A stretch of DNA of 64,000 bases from Taibaiella sp. (lineage in GTDB: Bacteria; Bacteroidota; Bacteroidia; Chitinophagales; Chitinophagaceae). The position numbers were made by a program, and so were the translations under genes. Shown in pieces: positions 27,274 to 36,058 of the stretch (its first letter is position 1; every line of letters begins with the position of its first letter). The notes below the pieces were generated by a model. It was not told the origin of the DNA. It saw only the letters and a program-made list of their open reading frames with translations, and did not search any database. The stretch lies in contig JACDGL010000002.1 in the NCBI GenBank assembly GCA_013815385.1, positions 62,001-126,000 on the forward strand. The letters are read 5' to 3'.

Positions 27274-29118
27274 ATGTCAGTTCCGGTACAGGTTGTAGAA
27301 GATGTTGTAATAAAATTTGCAGGTGATAGTGGCGATGGCATGCAGCTTACCGGCAGTCAGTTTACTAACAATACAGCCCTGATAGGCAATGACCTTTCTA
27401 CTTTCCCCGATTTTCCAGCTGAGATACGGGCCCCCCAGGGTACTGTACCGGGGGTCAGTGGGTACCAGCTTCACTTTTCAAGCCAGCGCATTTTTACACC
27501 AGGCGATAACTGTGATGTACTGGTGGCTATGAATGCTGCTGCACTTAAAGTAAATCTAAAAACTTTAAAGAAAGGCGGCATTATTATAGTCAATACTGAT
27601 GGGTTTGATAATAAGAACTTGCGTCTTGCCAATTATCCGGATGGCATCAATCCTATAGAAGATGGCTCGCTGGAAGGGTATGAAGTCCATAAAATAGATG
27701 TTACCCGCCTTACCAGGGAAGCGCTTAAAGACATGCAGCTTGGCACTAAAGAAAAAGACCGGGCTAAGAATATGTTTGTACTTGGTTTTTTATACTGGCT
27801 CTATAGCCGCGACCTTACAAGCACATTCTCGTTTTTGCACGATAAATTTAGCAAGCAGCCAGATATACTGGATAGCAATATAAAAGTATTGCAGGCCGGT
27901 TATAATTATGGCGATACTGTAGAGGCCTTTAGTGTACGTTATAAAGTAGAGAAAGCTAAGTTACCTTCCGGCAATTACCGCAGCATTACAGGCAACACAG
28001 CACTTTCATATGGGTTAATAGCTGCGTCAGAAATGTCGCAGTTACCTATCTTCCTCGGCACTTATCCTATTACCCCTGCATCAGATATTTTGCATGAGCT
28101 TGCACGTTACAAAAATTTTGGCATCCGCACTTTCCAGGCCGAGGATGAAATAGCAGGTATCTCGGCAGCCATAGGTGCTGCCTATGGGGGCAGCCTGGGC
28201 ATTACCACTACGTCCGGGCCTGGCATGGCACTCAAAACAGAGGCTATGGGCCTGGCAATGATGCTGGAGGTGCCGTTATTAATAATAAACATTCAGCGCG
28301 GTGGCCCATCTACAGGTTTACCAACCAAAACTGAGCAAAGTGACCTATTGCAGGCTTATTACGGGCGCAATGGCGAAAGTCCTATACCTATTATATCTAC
28401 CTCTACACCCAGCGATTGCTTTTATGCAGCTTACGAGGCTGTGCGCATAGCCGTACAGCACATGACACCTGTTATTCTGCTAAGTGATGGATATATAGCT
28501 AACGGTGCGGAGCCATGGCGTTATCCGCAAACCGCAGATCTTGAGCCAATTAAAGTTTCCTTCAAGAAAAAGCTGGAAGAAGGGGAGTTACAGTTCCAAC
28601 CTTATCTGCGCGATGAAAAGCTGGTACGCCCATGGGCTGTACCCGGCGAACCAGGACTGGAGCACCGTATAGGGGGTCTGGAGAAAGAAGATATCACTGG
28701 CAATATATCTTACGAGGCAGAAAATCACCAGCATATGGTGAAGACCCGCCAGGCAAAGGTGGACAAGATAGCAGATTACATTCCACTACAGGATCTGGAT
28801 AGCGGTCCTGCCGAAGGAGATGTGCTGGTACTCGGTTGGGGCTCTACTTATGGAGCAGTAAAAAGTGCTGTGGCAGAGCTGCAAGGCAAAGGCGTAAAGG
28901 TAGCACATGCCCATCTCCGCTATATGCGTCCTTTCCCACGCAATCTGGGTGAAATATTAAAGAGCTATAAAAGGGTATTGATACCGGAAATAAATAATGG
29001 CCAGCTGATTAAGATAATCCGCGATAAATACATGGTTGATGCTGTTGGATACAACAAAATCAAAGGCGTACCCATTACCCGAGCTGAGCTTGCTGATGCC
29101 ATTACCAACCTGCTATGA
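27274..29118 (+). CDS. korA: 2-oxoacid:acceptor (ferredoxin) oxidoreductase, fused gamma-alpha subunit
   Basis: 614 residues. The first 190 or so form the gamma domain (KFAGDSGDGMQLTGSQF, FPDFPAEIRAPQGTVPGVSGYQ) and residues from about 200 on form the alpha, pyrimidine-type domain (YPITPASDILHELA, EDEIAGISAAIGAAYGG, TTTSGPGMALKTEA). The enzyme class makes acyl-CoA, CO2 and reduced ferredoxin from 2-oxoglutarate or related acids. The beta subunit, which binds TPP and the 4Fe-4S cluster and normally lies directly downstream, is absent: the next gene (29181) is unrelated and 62 nt away. The beta subunit must be encoded elsewhere if the enzyme is active. Its start is fixed by the promoter and by the family N-terminus. 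Confidence 0.93.
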   Translation: MSVPVQVVEDVVIKFAGDSGDGMQLTGSQFTNNTALIGNDLSTFPDFPAEIRAPQGTVPGVSGYQLHFSSQRIFTPGDNCDVLVAMNAAALKVNLKTLKKGGIIIVNTDGFDNKNLRLANYPDGINPIEDGSLEGYEVHKIDVTRLTREALKDMQLGTKEKDRAKNMFVLGFLYWLYSRDLTSTFSFLHDKFSKQPDILDSNIKVLQAGYNYGDTVEAFSVRYKVEKAKLPSGNYRSITGNTALSYGLIAASEMSQLPIFLGTYPITPASDILHELARYKNFGIRTFQAEDEIAGISAAIGAAYGGSLGITTTSGPGMALKTEAMGLAMMLEVPLLIINIQRGGPSTGLPTKTEQSDLLQAYYGRNGESPIPIISTSTPSDCFYAAYEAVRIAVQHMTPVILLSDGYIANGAEPWRYPQTADLEPIKVSFKKKLEEGELQFQPYLRDEKLVRPWAVPGEPGLEHRIGGLEKEDITGNISYEAENHQHMVKTRQAKVDKIADYIPLQDLDSGPAEGDVLVLGWGSTYGAVKSAVAELQGKGVKVAHAHLRYMRPFPRNLGEILKSYKRVLIPEINNGQLIKIIRDKYMVDAVGYNKIKGVPITRAELADAITNLL

Positions 29119-29119
29119 C

Positions 29120-29146
29120 CTGTATCTTTTCGAAGATCTACAGTTT
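29120..29146 (+). terminator. Possible weak terminator after korA
   Basis: CTGT-ATCTT / AAGAT-CT-ACAG forms a stem with a TTCG loop and a two-base bulge (29120-29143), followed by TTTATAGTTTATA rather than a clean T-run. It starts 2 nt after the korA stop and precedes a gene of unrelated type. Confidence 0.35.
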
Positions 29147-29180
29147 ATAGTTTATATTAGATACTGATCTTAGTCTATCT

Positions 29181-30128
29181 ATGCGCCGCATTTTTTTGTT
29201 TCTTTTATTTATCTCTTCTTATTGCGCGCAGGGGCAGGAAGTAACTATTATCACTTATCCCAATGGAGCACCACAATATCTCATTACACATACCGGCGAC
29301 ACTATCTTAAAAAATGTATGCCTTTCTGTGTTTGGCGATACTATCTATACATGGGATACGCGTACAGCTACATTTACAGATTATCCAATCACTGGTATGT
29401 ACCTCTTACCCACAGAGTACGATACGTTTAAAAAGCAACTCCTCACCCGTCACGCTATTGATAAAAAGCAAATAGACATTACTACCCTTAGCCCGCCATC
29501 GCCAAGAAAGAACGAGTGGAACCTGATGTACGAATATTTTTTTAAACGCTGCCCCGACCATAAAATCATAGTGCGCCAGGGGCCATTTACTGTAGTTACG
29601 GGCTATAGAAATAATATACAGGATGGGCTATACCAAAAATATTATAAAGACACAATGGTAGTGCAGGGCCAATATAAGAATGGATCCAGAAGCGGCATAT
29701 GGACCTACCACGCATACACTTTCTATCCTTATGAAGACAAAGAAGTAGCCGACCTGTACGGGAAAAGTTTCTCTCTTTATTATGGCATCATTCCAGGTAT
29801 GATCCTGGCAATATTCATATTGCTCTTTGGCATACAGGCCGCGGGGAGTAATAATTATTACCTGATCTATTTTTATGTAGTAATTCTCTTATCCTGCATT
29901 GCATTATACATCCGCCTTGATGTAATCTATGACCGGCAAAATATCTGGATAAGAGAAACTATCCCTGCCATCTGGTTTAGTCTATGGCATTGCATGATGC
30001 TGCAGGCAGCAGTGAATCTATTCCTGTCACGTAAACTAAAAACTCCTGTTTTCCTGAATATGGTGTGTATTTTGGTAGGGCTGGCATTCTCGTTCTTTAT
30101 TCTATTCTTCAAGCATTTGAATTTTTAA
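29181..30128 (+). CDS. Exported N-domain protein with MORN/YwqK-like repeat and C-terminal membrane helices
   Basis: 315 residues. An N-terminal signal sequence (MRRIFLFLLFISSYCAQGQ, cleavage likely near residue 18) is followed by a soluble domain. Around residues 160-178 the segment VVQGQYKNGSRSGIWTYH is the short Gly/Tyr-Trp repeat of MORN/YwqK-type proteins. From about residue 195 there are four hydrophobic helices to the C-terminus. I do not recognise a named family for the whole protein. It reads like an inner-membrane protein with a periplasmic N-domain. The photolyase gene follows, its ATG 38 nt after this stop. Confidence 0.6.
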   Translation: MRRIFLFLLFISSYCAQGQEVTIITYPNGAPQYLITHTGDTILKNVCLSVFGDTIYTWDTRTATFTDYPITGMYLLPTEYDTFKKQLLTRHAIDKKQIDITTLSPPSPRKNEWNLMYEYFFKRCPDHKIIVRQGPFTVVTGYRNNIQDGLYQKYYKDTMVVQGQYKNGSRSGIWTYHAYTFYPYEDKEVADLYGKSFSLYYGIIPGMILAIFILLFGIQAAGSNNYYLIYFYVVILLSCIALYIRLDVIYDRQNIWIRETIPAIWFSLWHCMMLQAAVNLFLSRKLKTPVFLNMVCILVGLAFSFFILFFKHLNF

Positions 30129-30166
30129 AATCTCAACAATCCTGCTCTTCATTTGTTTCTAATTTT

Positions 30167-31474
30167 ATGCCCGATGAAATTGTATTATTCTGGTTTCGCC
30201 GCGACCTTAGGTTATCAGACAATGCCGGATTATATTATGCCCTGACCTCAGGCCTGCCCGTATTGCCGGTCTTTATTTTCGATACGGAGATACTGGAAGA
30301 CCTGGGAGATAAAAAAGACAAACGCGTTTCCTTTATTCATGATACCCTCCAGCAGATGATAGATACGCTACGCGATGCAGGCAGCAACATGCAGGTATTG
30401 CATGGCACACCCTTAGCATCGTTTCAAAAGCTTGCAGAGCAATACACTATCAGAGCTGTATATACTAATAACGACTACGAACCCTATGCCATTCAACGCG
30501 ACCAAAAGATAGCTACCTACCTGAAAGGAAAAAACATCGCTTTCCACTCTTTTAAAGATCAGGTGATCTTTGAAAAAGACGAGGTAGTAAAATCTTCGGG
30601 TGATCCCTATACCGTGTTTACTCCCTATAGCAAACGGTGGAAAGAATTGTTGAATGGCTTTTACCTGAAGCCCTATCCGTGTAGCAAATATTATTCTGCA
30701 TTTATAAAACAAGAATTAGTTCACATACCATCATTACAGTCGCTGGGTTTTGAATATGCTGACTATCATATATCACCAGCCCAATTAAACGTGGATGTTG
30801 CGAGAGACTACAGTAACGCACGCAATTATCCCGCAGCGGATGGCACTACACACCTTGGCATTCATTTACGGTTTGGGACTATAAGCATAAGAGCACTTGC
30901 GGCACAGGTACAGAAACTGAGTGGCACTTTACTTAACGAACTGATATGGCGCGAATTTTACCAAATGATATTATGGCATTTTCCGCATGTGGTTAACCAT
31001 TCATTTAAAAAAGAGTATGATAATATCAACTGGCGAAATGATGAAACAGAATTTAAATTGTGGCGTACCGGCAACACGGGTTATCCTATAGTAGATGCAG
31101 GCATGCGGCAACTGAATGAAACGGGCTACATGCATAACCGGGTGCGTATGATCACAGCTAGTTTCCTCACTAAAGACCTATTGATAGACTGGAGATGGGG
31201 AGAAGCCTATTTTGCTGAGAAATTACTGGATTACGATCTTGCAGCCAACAATGGTGGCTGGCAATGGTCAGCTGGTAGCGGGTGCGATGCGGCCCCCTAT
31301 TTTCGAATTTTTAATCCTGAACTGCAAACAGAAAAATTCGACCCGCTGCACAAATACATTGATCAATGGGTACCGGAAATTGCCACACCTGCTTATCCCA
31401 CACGTGTCGTAGATCACAAACAGGCACGCGAACGATGCCTTGCCGTTTATAAAGCAGCCTTAACCCAAAGGTGA
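30167..31474 (+). CDS. phrB: Cryptochrome/DNA photolyase family, class I
   Basis: 436 residues from the ATG at 30167 (MPDEIVLFWFRRDLRLSDN); a GTG 102 nt upstream is open but lies inside the previous gene and adds residues not found in the family. The N-terminal antenna-binding alpha/beta domain is followed by the FAD domain: ELIWREFYQMILWHFP (about 290-305), GYPIVDAGMRQLNETGYMHNR and NNGGWQWSAGSGCDAAPYF near residue 375-393, which carries the Trp residues of the electron-transfer and lesion-binding site. It most likely repairs cyclobutane pyrimidine dimers in blue light. No light or SOS regulatory site was recognised upstream. Confidence 0.92.
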   Translation: MPDEIVLFWFRRDLRLSDNAGLYYALTSGLPVLPVFIFDTEILEDLGDKKDKRVSFIHDTLQQMIDTLRDAGSNMQVLHGTPLASFQKLAEQYTIRAVYTNNDYEPYAIQRDQKIATYLKGKNIAFHSFKDQVIFEKDEVVKSSGDPYTVFTPYSKRWKELLNGFYLKPYPCSKYYSAFIKQELVHIPSLQSLGFEYADYHISPAQLNVDVARDYSNARNYPAADGTTHLGIHLRFGTISIRALAAQVQKLSGTLLNELIWREFYQMILWHFPHVVNHSFKKEYDNINWRNDETEFKLWRTGNTGYPIVDAGMRQLNETGYMHNRVRMITASFLTKDLLIDWRWGEAYFAEKLLDYDLAANNGGWQWSAGSGCDAAPYFRIFNPELQTEKFDPLHKYIDQWVPEIATPAYPTRVVDHKQARERCLAVYKAALTQR

Positions 31475-31563
31475 TCTGTATTAGAATACCGAGGCTATCA
31501 GACTTCCTATTTTATTTAATATCTCATTATCTTGCACTGCAAACCCTCTAATAATCGTTGTTC

Positions 31564-31926
31564 ATGAAGACCATTTTCCTGGTGGATGATGTGGCCATAG
31601 CCAATTTTATAATGAAGAAGCTAATTCGTATTATTCTGCCATCTGCTGTAGTGCACGATTACACTAACTCAGCCGTAGCATTTGAATCTATCGGCACGCT
31701 TCATCCTGATATTATTCTTCTAGATCTGAACATGCCGGATTTTAGCGGATTTGAATTTCTGCAAAAGATGAGTAAGCTGGGTATGAACCACAAAGTGGTC
31801 ATCCTTGCCGCATCAACAAGCAATGCCGATAAAGAAGAAGTAAAAACCTATAAAAATGTAACCGGCTATTTTGTAAAACCAATAGATCGCCGCCAGCTAA
31901 AGCAAATATTGCTAGGAAGTATTTAA
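31564..31926 (+). CDS. Stand-alone response-regulator receiver domain protein
   Basis: 120 residues from the ATG at 31564 (a TTG two codons earlier is also open). It is a single CheY-like domain with D8/D9 as the acidic pocket, D54 in IILLDLNMP as phospho-acceptor, and K105 in GYFVKPID. There is no output domain, so it must act by protein contact. No histidine kinase is encoded nearby. A 39-codon ORF starts 3 nt after its stop and a MoxR ATPase gene follows, so it may signal to that module; this is inference from position. Confidence 0.87.
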   Translation: MKTIFLVDDVAIANFIMKKLIRIILPSAVVHDYTNSAVAFESIGTLHPDIILLDLNMPDFSGFEFLQKMSKLGMNHKVVILAASTSNADKEEVKTYKNVTGYFVKPIDRRQLKQILLGSI

Positions 31927-31928
31927 GT

Positions 31929-32048
31929 ATGGATAGCTACAGCAACCGCCCGGTAATTAAAATTGAGCCTACTCCTGTAGATAGAGTTACGGAAACCAAC
32001 AGCAAGGTATTACTGACTGTCATACTTCGCTACGTTTTCCAGGAGTGA
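31929..32048 (+). CDS. Possible small protein, 39 aa
   Basis: An ATG at 31929-31931, only 3 nt after the receiver-domain gene stop, opens a 39-codon frame (MDSYSNRPVIKIEPTPVDRV...) ending at TGA 32046-32048. The product is mixed polar then hydrophobic, with no clear membrane helix. The tight position suggests real co-translation, but a degraded remnant of a longer gene is equally possible. I recognise no family. Confidence 0.35.
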   Translation: MDSYSNRPVIKIEPTPVDRVTETNSKVLLTVILRYVFQE

Positions 32049-32139
32049 TGCCTCTGTTTACTTTCACAAAAAATTATCATGTGTTGCTGCTATCCTATGC
32101 TTTAAATCAGTAAACTTGTATAAAGGAGCAATGTAATTT

Positions 32140-33129
32140 ATGGAGCCTGCTTATGAGCCTGCAAGTATTAATGCGAGTGAGGCAATACAACAATTGATCA
32201 ACCAGGTAGAAACTGTGATACGTGGTAAAAGACACCAGGTAGAGCTGGTGATTACCTGCCTGCTGGCTGGTGGCCATATATTAATGGAAGATAACCCCGG
32301 CACCGGGAAGACAGTGCTGGCAAGAACATTATCACAATCTATCAGCGGTGAGGGCAACGGCGGGCATGTACTATTTAAGCGCATCCAGTTTACCCCAGAC
32401 CTTCTGCCCATGGATCTGATAGGAACTCATATATTCGATGACCGGAATAAAGAATTTGTCTTTAAAAAAGGGCCTTTATTCTGTAATGTGCTGCTGGCAG
32501 ATGAGATAAACCGCGCTTCGCCAAAGGTGCAAAGCGCCCTGCTGGAAGCAATGGCAGAACATCAGATAACCTCAGGAGATGCTACGTTGAAACTGGAACA
32601 ATTATTTTTTGCCATAGCCACACAAAACCCAATAGAAATGGAAGGCACCTATCCATTGCCTGCCGCCCAGCTAGACCGGTTTTATATGAAGATTAAATTT
32701 GGCTATGTAGATGAGGAAACAGAGCTGGATATATACCGCGACTATCTTAATATTTCCCACAACCTTACCGGCCTGCAACAAGTATTAAGCATGGAGGATA
32801 TACTGGCGCTGCAACAACAAAGCGAACACGTATTTGTACATGACGAGGTGGTAAGGGCAGTAAGCCATATAGTACGTGGTACCCGTACCCATGCCGATGT
32901 ATCGCTTGGCGCATCTACCCGTAGCGGCATCGCTTTTTTAAAATGCCTGCGTGCATATGCACTGATAAAGGGCCGCACCTTTGTTATAGAAGACGATGTA
33001 AAGGATATAGCATATGCAGTACTGGAACATCGCCTGATATATCGTAACAAAGATGGCCGCGAAAAAGCCCTGGATAGTATCATCAATAAAGAAACGGACA
33101 GGCTGGCGAAGCTGAAATTATATGCATAG
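32140..33129 (+). CDS. MoxR-family AAA+ ATPase
   Basis: 329 residues, normal for MoxR. Walker A is DNPGTGKT (51-58), Walker B LLADEINRA (118-126), followed by SPKVQSALLEAMAEHQ and the sensor-1 segment FFAIATQNPIEMEGTYPLPAAQLDRF. The C-terminal lid domain is complete. MoxR ATPases act as chaperones, usually with VWA-domain partner proteins, and in Bacteroidota often head Bat operons; no VWA or BatA-E gene is found here. Instead its last 8 nt overlap the start of a large periplasmic repeat protein gene. AAAGGAG at 32122-32128 is a recognisable ribosome-binding site, uncommon in this phylum. Confidence 0.9.
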   Translation: MEPAYEPASINASEAIQQLINQVETVIRGKRHQVELVITCLLAGGHILMEDNPGTGKTVLARTLSQSISGEGNGGHVLFKRIQFTPDLLPMDLIGTHIFDDRNKEFVFKKGPLFCNVLLADEINRASPKVQSALLEAMAEHQITSGDATLKLEQLFFAIATQNPIEMEGTYPLPAAQLDRFYMKIKFGYVDEETELDIYRDYLNISHNLTGLQQVLSMEDILALQQQSEHVFVHDEVVRAVSHIVRGTRTHADVSLGASTRSGIAFLKCLRAYALIKGRTFVIEDDVKDIAYAVLEHRLIYRNKDGREKALDSIINKETDRLAKLKLYA

Positions 33130-35215
33130 GCCGTGGCTTCACTATAATCTTTTTTTTGTTGCAGCCATCGCTTTGCTGTCGGGCATTTATTGCAATAGTG
33201 CTAAAGCACAGGCACCTCCTGCACAGCCCACACAGCAGCAGATACAGCAGCAGATAATACAAATGGCCCACCCGCACCCGGCAGGTAAAGAAGTGCTGCG
33301 CTACGAAGTAGATGCAAAACGCATGGGTGTAGACCCTATGAGCGATGATGCATTACCACGCTCACGGGAGTTTAAGCGTACAGACAGCACCTATTATGTA
33401 GGCTGGCTATTTGAAGGCGCTTATAAATACAACCATGCTGCCGATTACCTTGGATTTCGTAATGCATCATTGCCACTGGAGCGGGCATTGGCATTAATAG
33501 AACGCGACTACCGCAAACAACTGGCCACACACACCGCTGATGTAATTGGTTTTATACCTGTTTATAAATTCCAGGTAGACTATACAATGATCGCTTACCT
33601 GCTCATGAATTGCTATAGCAACATGGAGCTGCCGGACAAAGTATACACGCTGCTTCGCCGCGACCTGCGATGGAACTTCCAGCGCAATATGTACCTCGAT
33701 GCATACAACCTGCTTGGCTGGACTGTACACCGCAACCGTTTTTACACCGATGCCCGATATCCCTTCCTTAAGAACACTATAGCTGATAACGAACGGCTGG
33801 CACAAAGCTATCTTGATTCGCAAATGCGCCAGATAATCCATAATGAATCTGTCAACGCGCATATCTTCCAGCCCGGTTATGATGCTGCTGATAAGCTGGG
33901 CGTGTATCATTACAAAAACATCCTGTACAGCTATGCCTTCAACATAGATTCTGCCGAGCATTATTTTGACCTGATGCGCGGCTCTGCAATATTTCCGCAT
34001 AATAACTATGCTACCTTCCGGGCGGTATGCGGCGACTTCCGAACAGCAGAAAAAGAATACAAGGAAGCATCGCAGCAGGAAACAGGCGATAAACGGCTGA
34101 AAGAATGGGCTTATTACACCTCTATCCTTGACATCTATAAAAGCCAGCCAAAGGACGGCGCCGAACTGATGAAGGACATGATAAAGGCTACCGGCTCTAC
34201 GCCCGGGTTTGGCTGGTACAATCTTGCACTGGGCCGTGCCCTTATGTATGATGGCCAGACCGAAGAGGCAGAACGTTATGTAAAGAAAGCAGAAGGCTTT
34301 AAAGAACTGCATCTTGGTACCACGCTTGGGCAAAGCCAGTACGACTTTAGCATACAACTTGTTCATTTAATGGATAAGCAAAATGCATGGGAAGCGCAAC
34401 GATTTGAGAACCGTAACTGGTGGTATAACCCCGCTGTGCTGGGGCGGATGGCAGAGCTGGTGAGCCAAAAGTACCTGCAGCAATTCCTTATCATCAGCCA
34501 ATTTTCGCAAAACCCCGAGCGTGACAGGGTCATATACAAGCTCTTTTCGACCGAAAGTACGGTTACGTGGGATGAAGTATGGTACCTGATACGCGACTTC
34601 AGCACCCAGTTCTTTCTGGACCGTTTCCGAAAAGAGGCTGCAACTGATAAGCGGAGGCTGGTACATAAGTACTTCCAGTATTTTGTGGCACGGCTGGAAA
34701 TGAAGCAGGGCAATTATAAAGATGCACAGCGCCTGCTGGACGAAGTGCTGCACGCCCCTGCCACCGACCTGGAATATGAAAAGCTATTTGTGGCACGCGT
34801 GTGCCAGGCGCAGGCGGAATGCGCCCGTGAGCTGAAACAGGAACCCGCCTTTAATGACTGGCTGTACCGTGTGTACCTGCTGTACCCCCAGCTGCTGCCT
34901 TATAGTGGCATGGCTGTAAATATGGGCTTGCATATAATCGGCCAGGCAGACCCACTGGTAACCACCCGGCTGAAGGCCTGCAATATCAACTGGGTAACCA
35001 ATACTGCTATACCCGCGCCACAGGTGTATATAACATTCCGGCATAGTGGTGCAGAGAAGTTCATTGATTACTATGTGCTCGACAGGAGCGGCGGGTATGT
35101 GGTACCACGCCAGTCCTTAAGCTACCGCAATGCTACCGATGCAGGCGTAAACCTTGCCTTTGCCCTATTTAATATAGGCGGCTCCAGCCCAAACACGAAA
35201 GGCGGTGACCAATAA
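33122..35215 (+). CDS. Large exported repeat (TPR-like) protein of unknown function
   Basis: 697 residues beginning with a signal peptide (hydrophobic core LFFVAAIALLSGIYC, cleavage likely near AKAQA at 26-30) and a Gln/Pro-rich linker. The remainder is mostly helical, with TPR-like pairs around residues 95-130, 270-300 and 350-400 (for example YNLALGRALMYDGQTEEAERY). There are no obvious catalytic motifs. The start codon lies within the MoxR gene (overlap 8 nt), so the two are probably made together. Base composition is more GC-rich than the glycan locus. I do not recognise a named family; a periplasmic scaffold assisted by MoxR is a guess. Confidence 0.65.
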   Translation: MHRPWLHYNLFFVAAIALLSGIYCNSAKAQAPPAQPTQQQIQQQIIQMAHPHPAGKEVLRYEVDAKRMGVDPMSDDALPRSREFKRTDSTYYVGWLFEGAYKYNHAADYLGFRNASLPLERALALIERDYRKQLATHTADVIGFIPVYKFQVDYTMIAYLLMNCYSNMELPDKVYTLLRRDLRWNFQRNMYLDAYNLLGWTVHRNRFYTDARYPFLKNTIADNERLAQSYLDSQMRQIIHNESVNAHIFQPGYDAADKLGVYHYKNILYSYAFNIDSAEHYFDLMRGSAIFPHNNYATFRAVCGDFRTAEKEYKEASQQETGDKRLKEWAYYTSILDIYKSQPKDGAELMKDMIKATGSTPGFGWYNLALGRALMYDGQTEEAERYVKKAEGFKELHLGTTLGQSQYDFSIQLVHLMDKQNAWEAQRFENRNWWYNPAVLGRMAELVSQKYLQQFLIISQFSQNPERDRVIYKLFSTESTVTWDEVWYLIRDFSTQFFLDRFRKEAATDKRRLVHKYFQYFVARLEMKQGNYKDAQRLLDEVLHAPATDLEYEKLFVARVCQAQAECARELKQEPAFNDWLYRVYLLYPQLLPYSGMAVNMGLHIIGQADPLVTTRLKACNINWVTNTAIPAPQVYITFRHSGAEKFIDYYVLDRSGGYVVPRQSLSYRNATDAGVNLAFALFNIGGSSPNTKGGDQ

Positions 35216-35296
35216 GGGAAGTTAACCTTGCAGAAACAATATTATTTATTAGCTTTATTGTCCTGCGCCAAGTGTTGCGCCAAATGCATTTCTGCT

Positions 35297-36034
35297 ATGT
35301 TCATTGCATCATTGTACAACCTGAAAGGTGGCGTCGGCAAGACCTCTGCCTGTGTCAATTTTGCCTTTATGGCCGCTAAAGATGGCTACCGAACCTTGCT
35401 ATGGGATATAGACCCCCAGGGCGCAGCAAGCTTCTATTACAAATCGCAACCACGTACCAAGAGCAGCATTAAAAAGATAATGGAACAATCCATATCGCTT
35501 GATGAGGCTATCATGTCGACAGGCTATCCTAACCTGGATATAATACCTGCCGATATATCTGCCCGCAAGCTGGAACATATGCTGGGACATGGCTCCTCTA
35601 AAAAACAAATAAGCAGCCTGCTGAAGACACTGGAAGATGAATATGACTTTATATTCATCGACTGCCCCCCTGGTTTTTCATTAGTAGCGGATAATATCTT
35701 TTATGCATCTGATGTAGTGCTGATGCCGGTGATACCCTCTACCCTTTCTATACGCAGCTACGAGCTGGTAAAGGACTACTTTGCCGATAAAGAAATAGAC
35801 CTTGCAAAGCTCATGTGCTTCTTCAGCATGGTGGATGTACGCAAGAACATGCACAATGATGTAATGCAGCAACTTTATAAAGACAAACGCTTTTTTGAGT
35901 ACTACATACCCTACACATCGGGCGTAGAGAAGATGGGCTTACATCATGCGCCCGTTGAGGCTTTCGCACCATCATCTTATGCTTCTGTATGCTATCGCGC
36001 ACTATGGCGGGAGATAAAGGAAGGCGTACTTTAA
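35297..36034 (+). CDS. ParA/Soj-family ATPase without a ParB partner
   Basis: 245 residues from the ATG at 35297 (MFIASLYNLKGGVGKTS). A TTG 69 nt earlier is open, but the extra residues form a Cys-rich segment unlike the family. The deviant Walker A motif KGGVGKTS spans residues 10-17, followed by LLWDIDPQGAAS (Walker A' region, about 34-45) and FIFIDCPPGF (Walker B, about 117-126). The family positions DNA or protein cargo through ATP-dependent nucleoid binding. No ParB and no parS-like palindrome was seen. It follows the repeat-protein gene by 81 nt and precedes a GNAT gene by 24 nt. Cargo positioning for a non-chromosomal substrate is possible. Confidence 0.85.
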   Translation: MFIASLYNLKGGVGKTSACVNFAFMAAKDGYRTLLWDIDPQGAASFYYKSQPRTKSSIKKIMEQSISLDEAIMSTGYPNLDIIPADISARKLEHMLGHGSSKKQISSLLKTLEDEYDFIFIDCPPGFSLVADNIFYASDVVLMPVIPSTLSIRSYELVKDYFADKEIDLAKLMCFFSMVDVRKNMHNDVMQQLYKDKRFFEYYIPYTSGVEKMGLHHAPVEAFAPSSYASVCYRALWREIKEGVL

Positions 36035-36058
36035 TACTGTTATTGATCTCTTTCACGA

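Noticed and set aside
33494-34366. 290-codon minus-strand open frame inside the exported repeat-protein gene
   Set aside because: Antisense to a gene with a clear signal peptide and coupled start. No recognisable domain in the antisense product.
35228-35296. TTG start for the ParA-like gene giving 23 extra residues
   Set aside because: The extra segment is Cys-rich and not found at the start of ParA proteins; the ATG at 35297 gives the family N-terminus directly.
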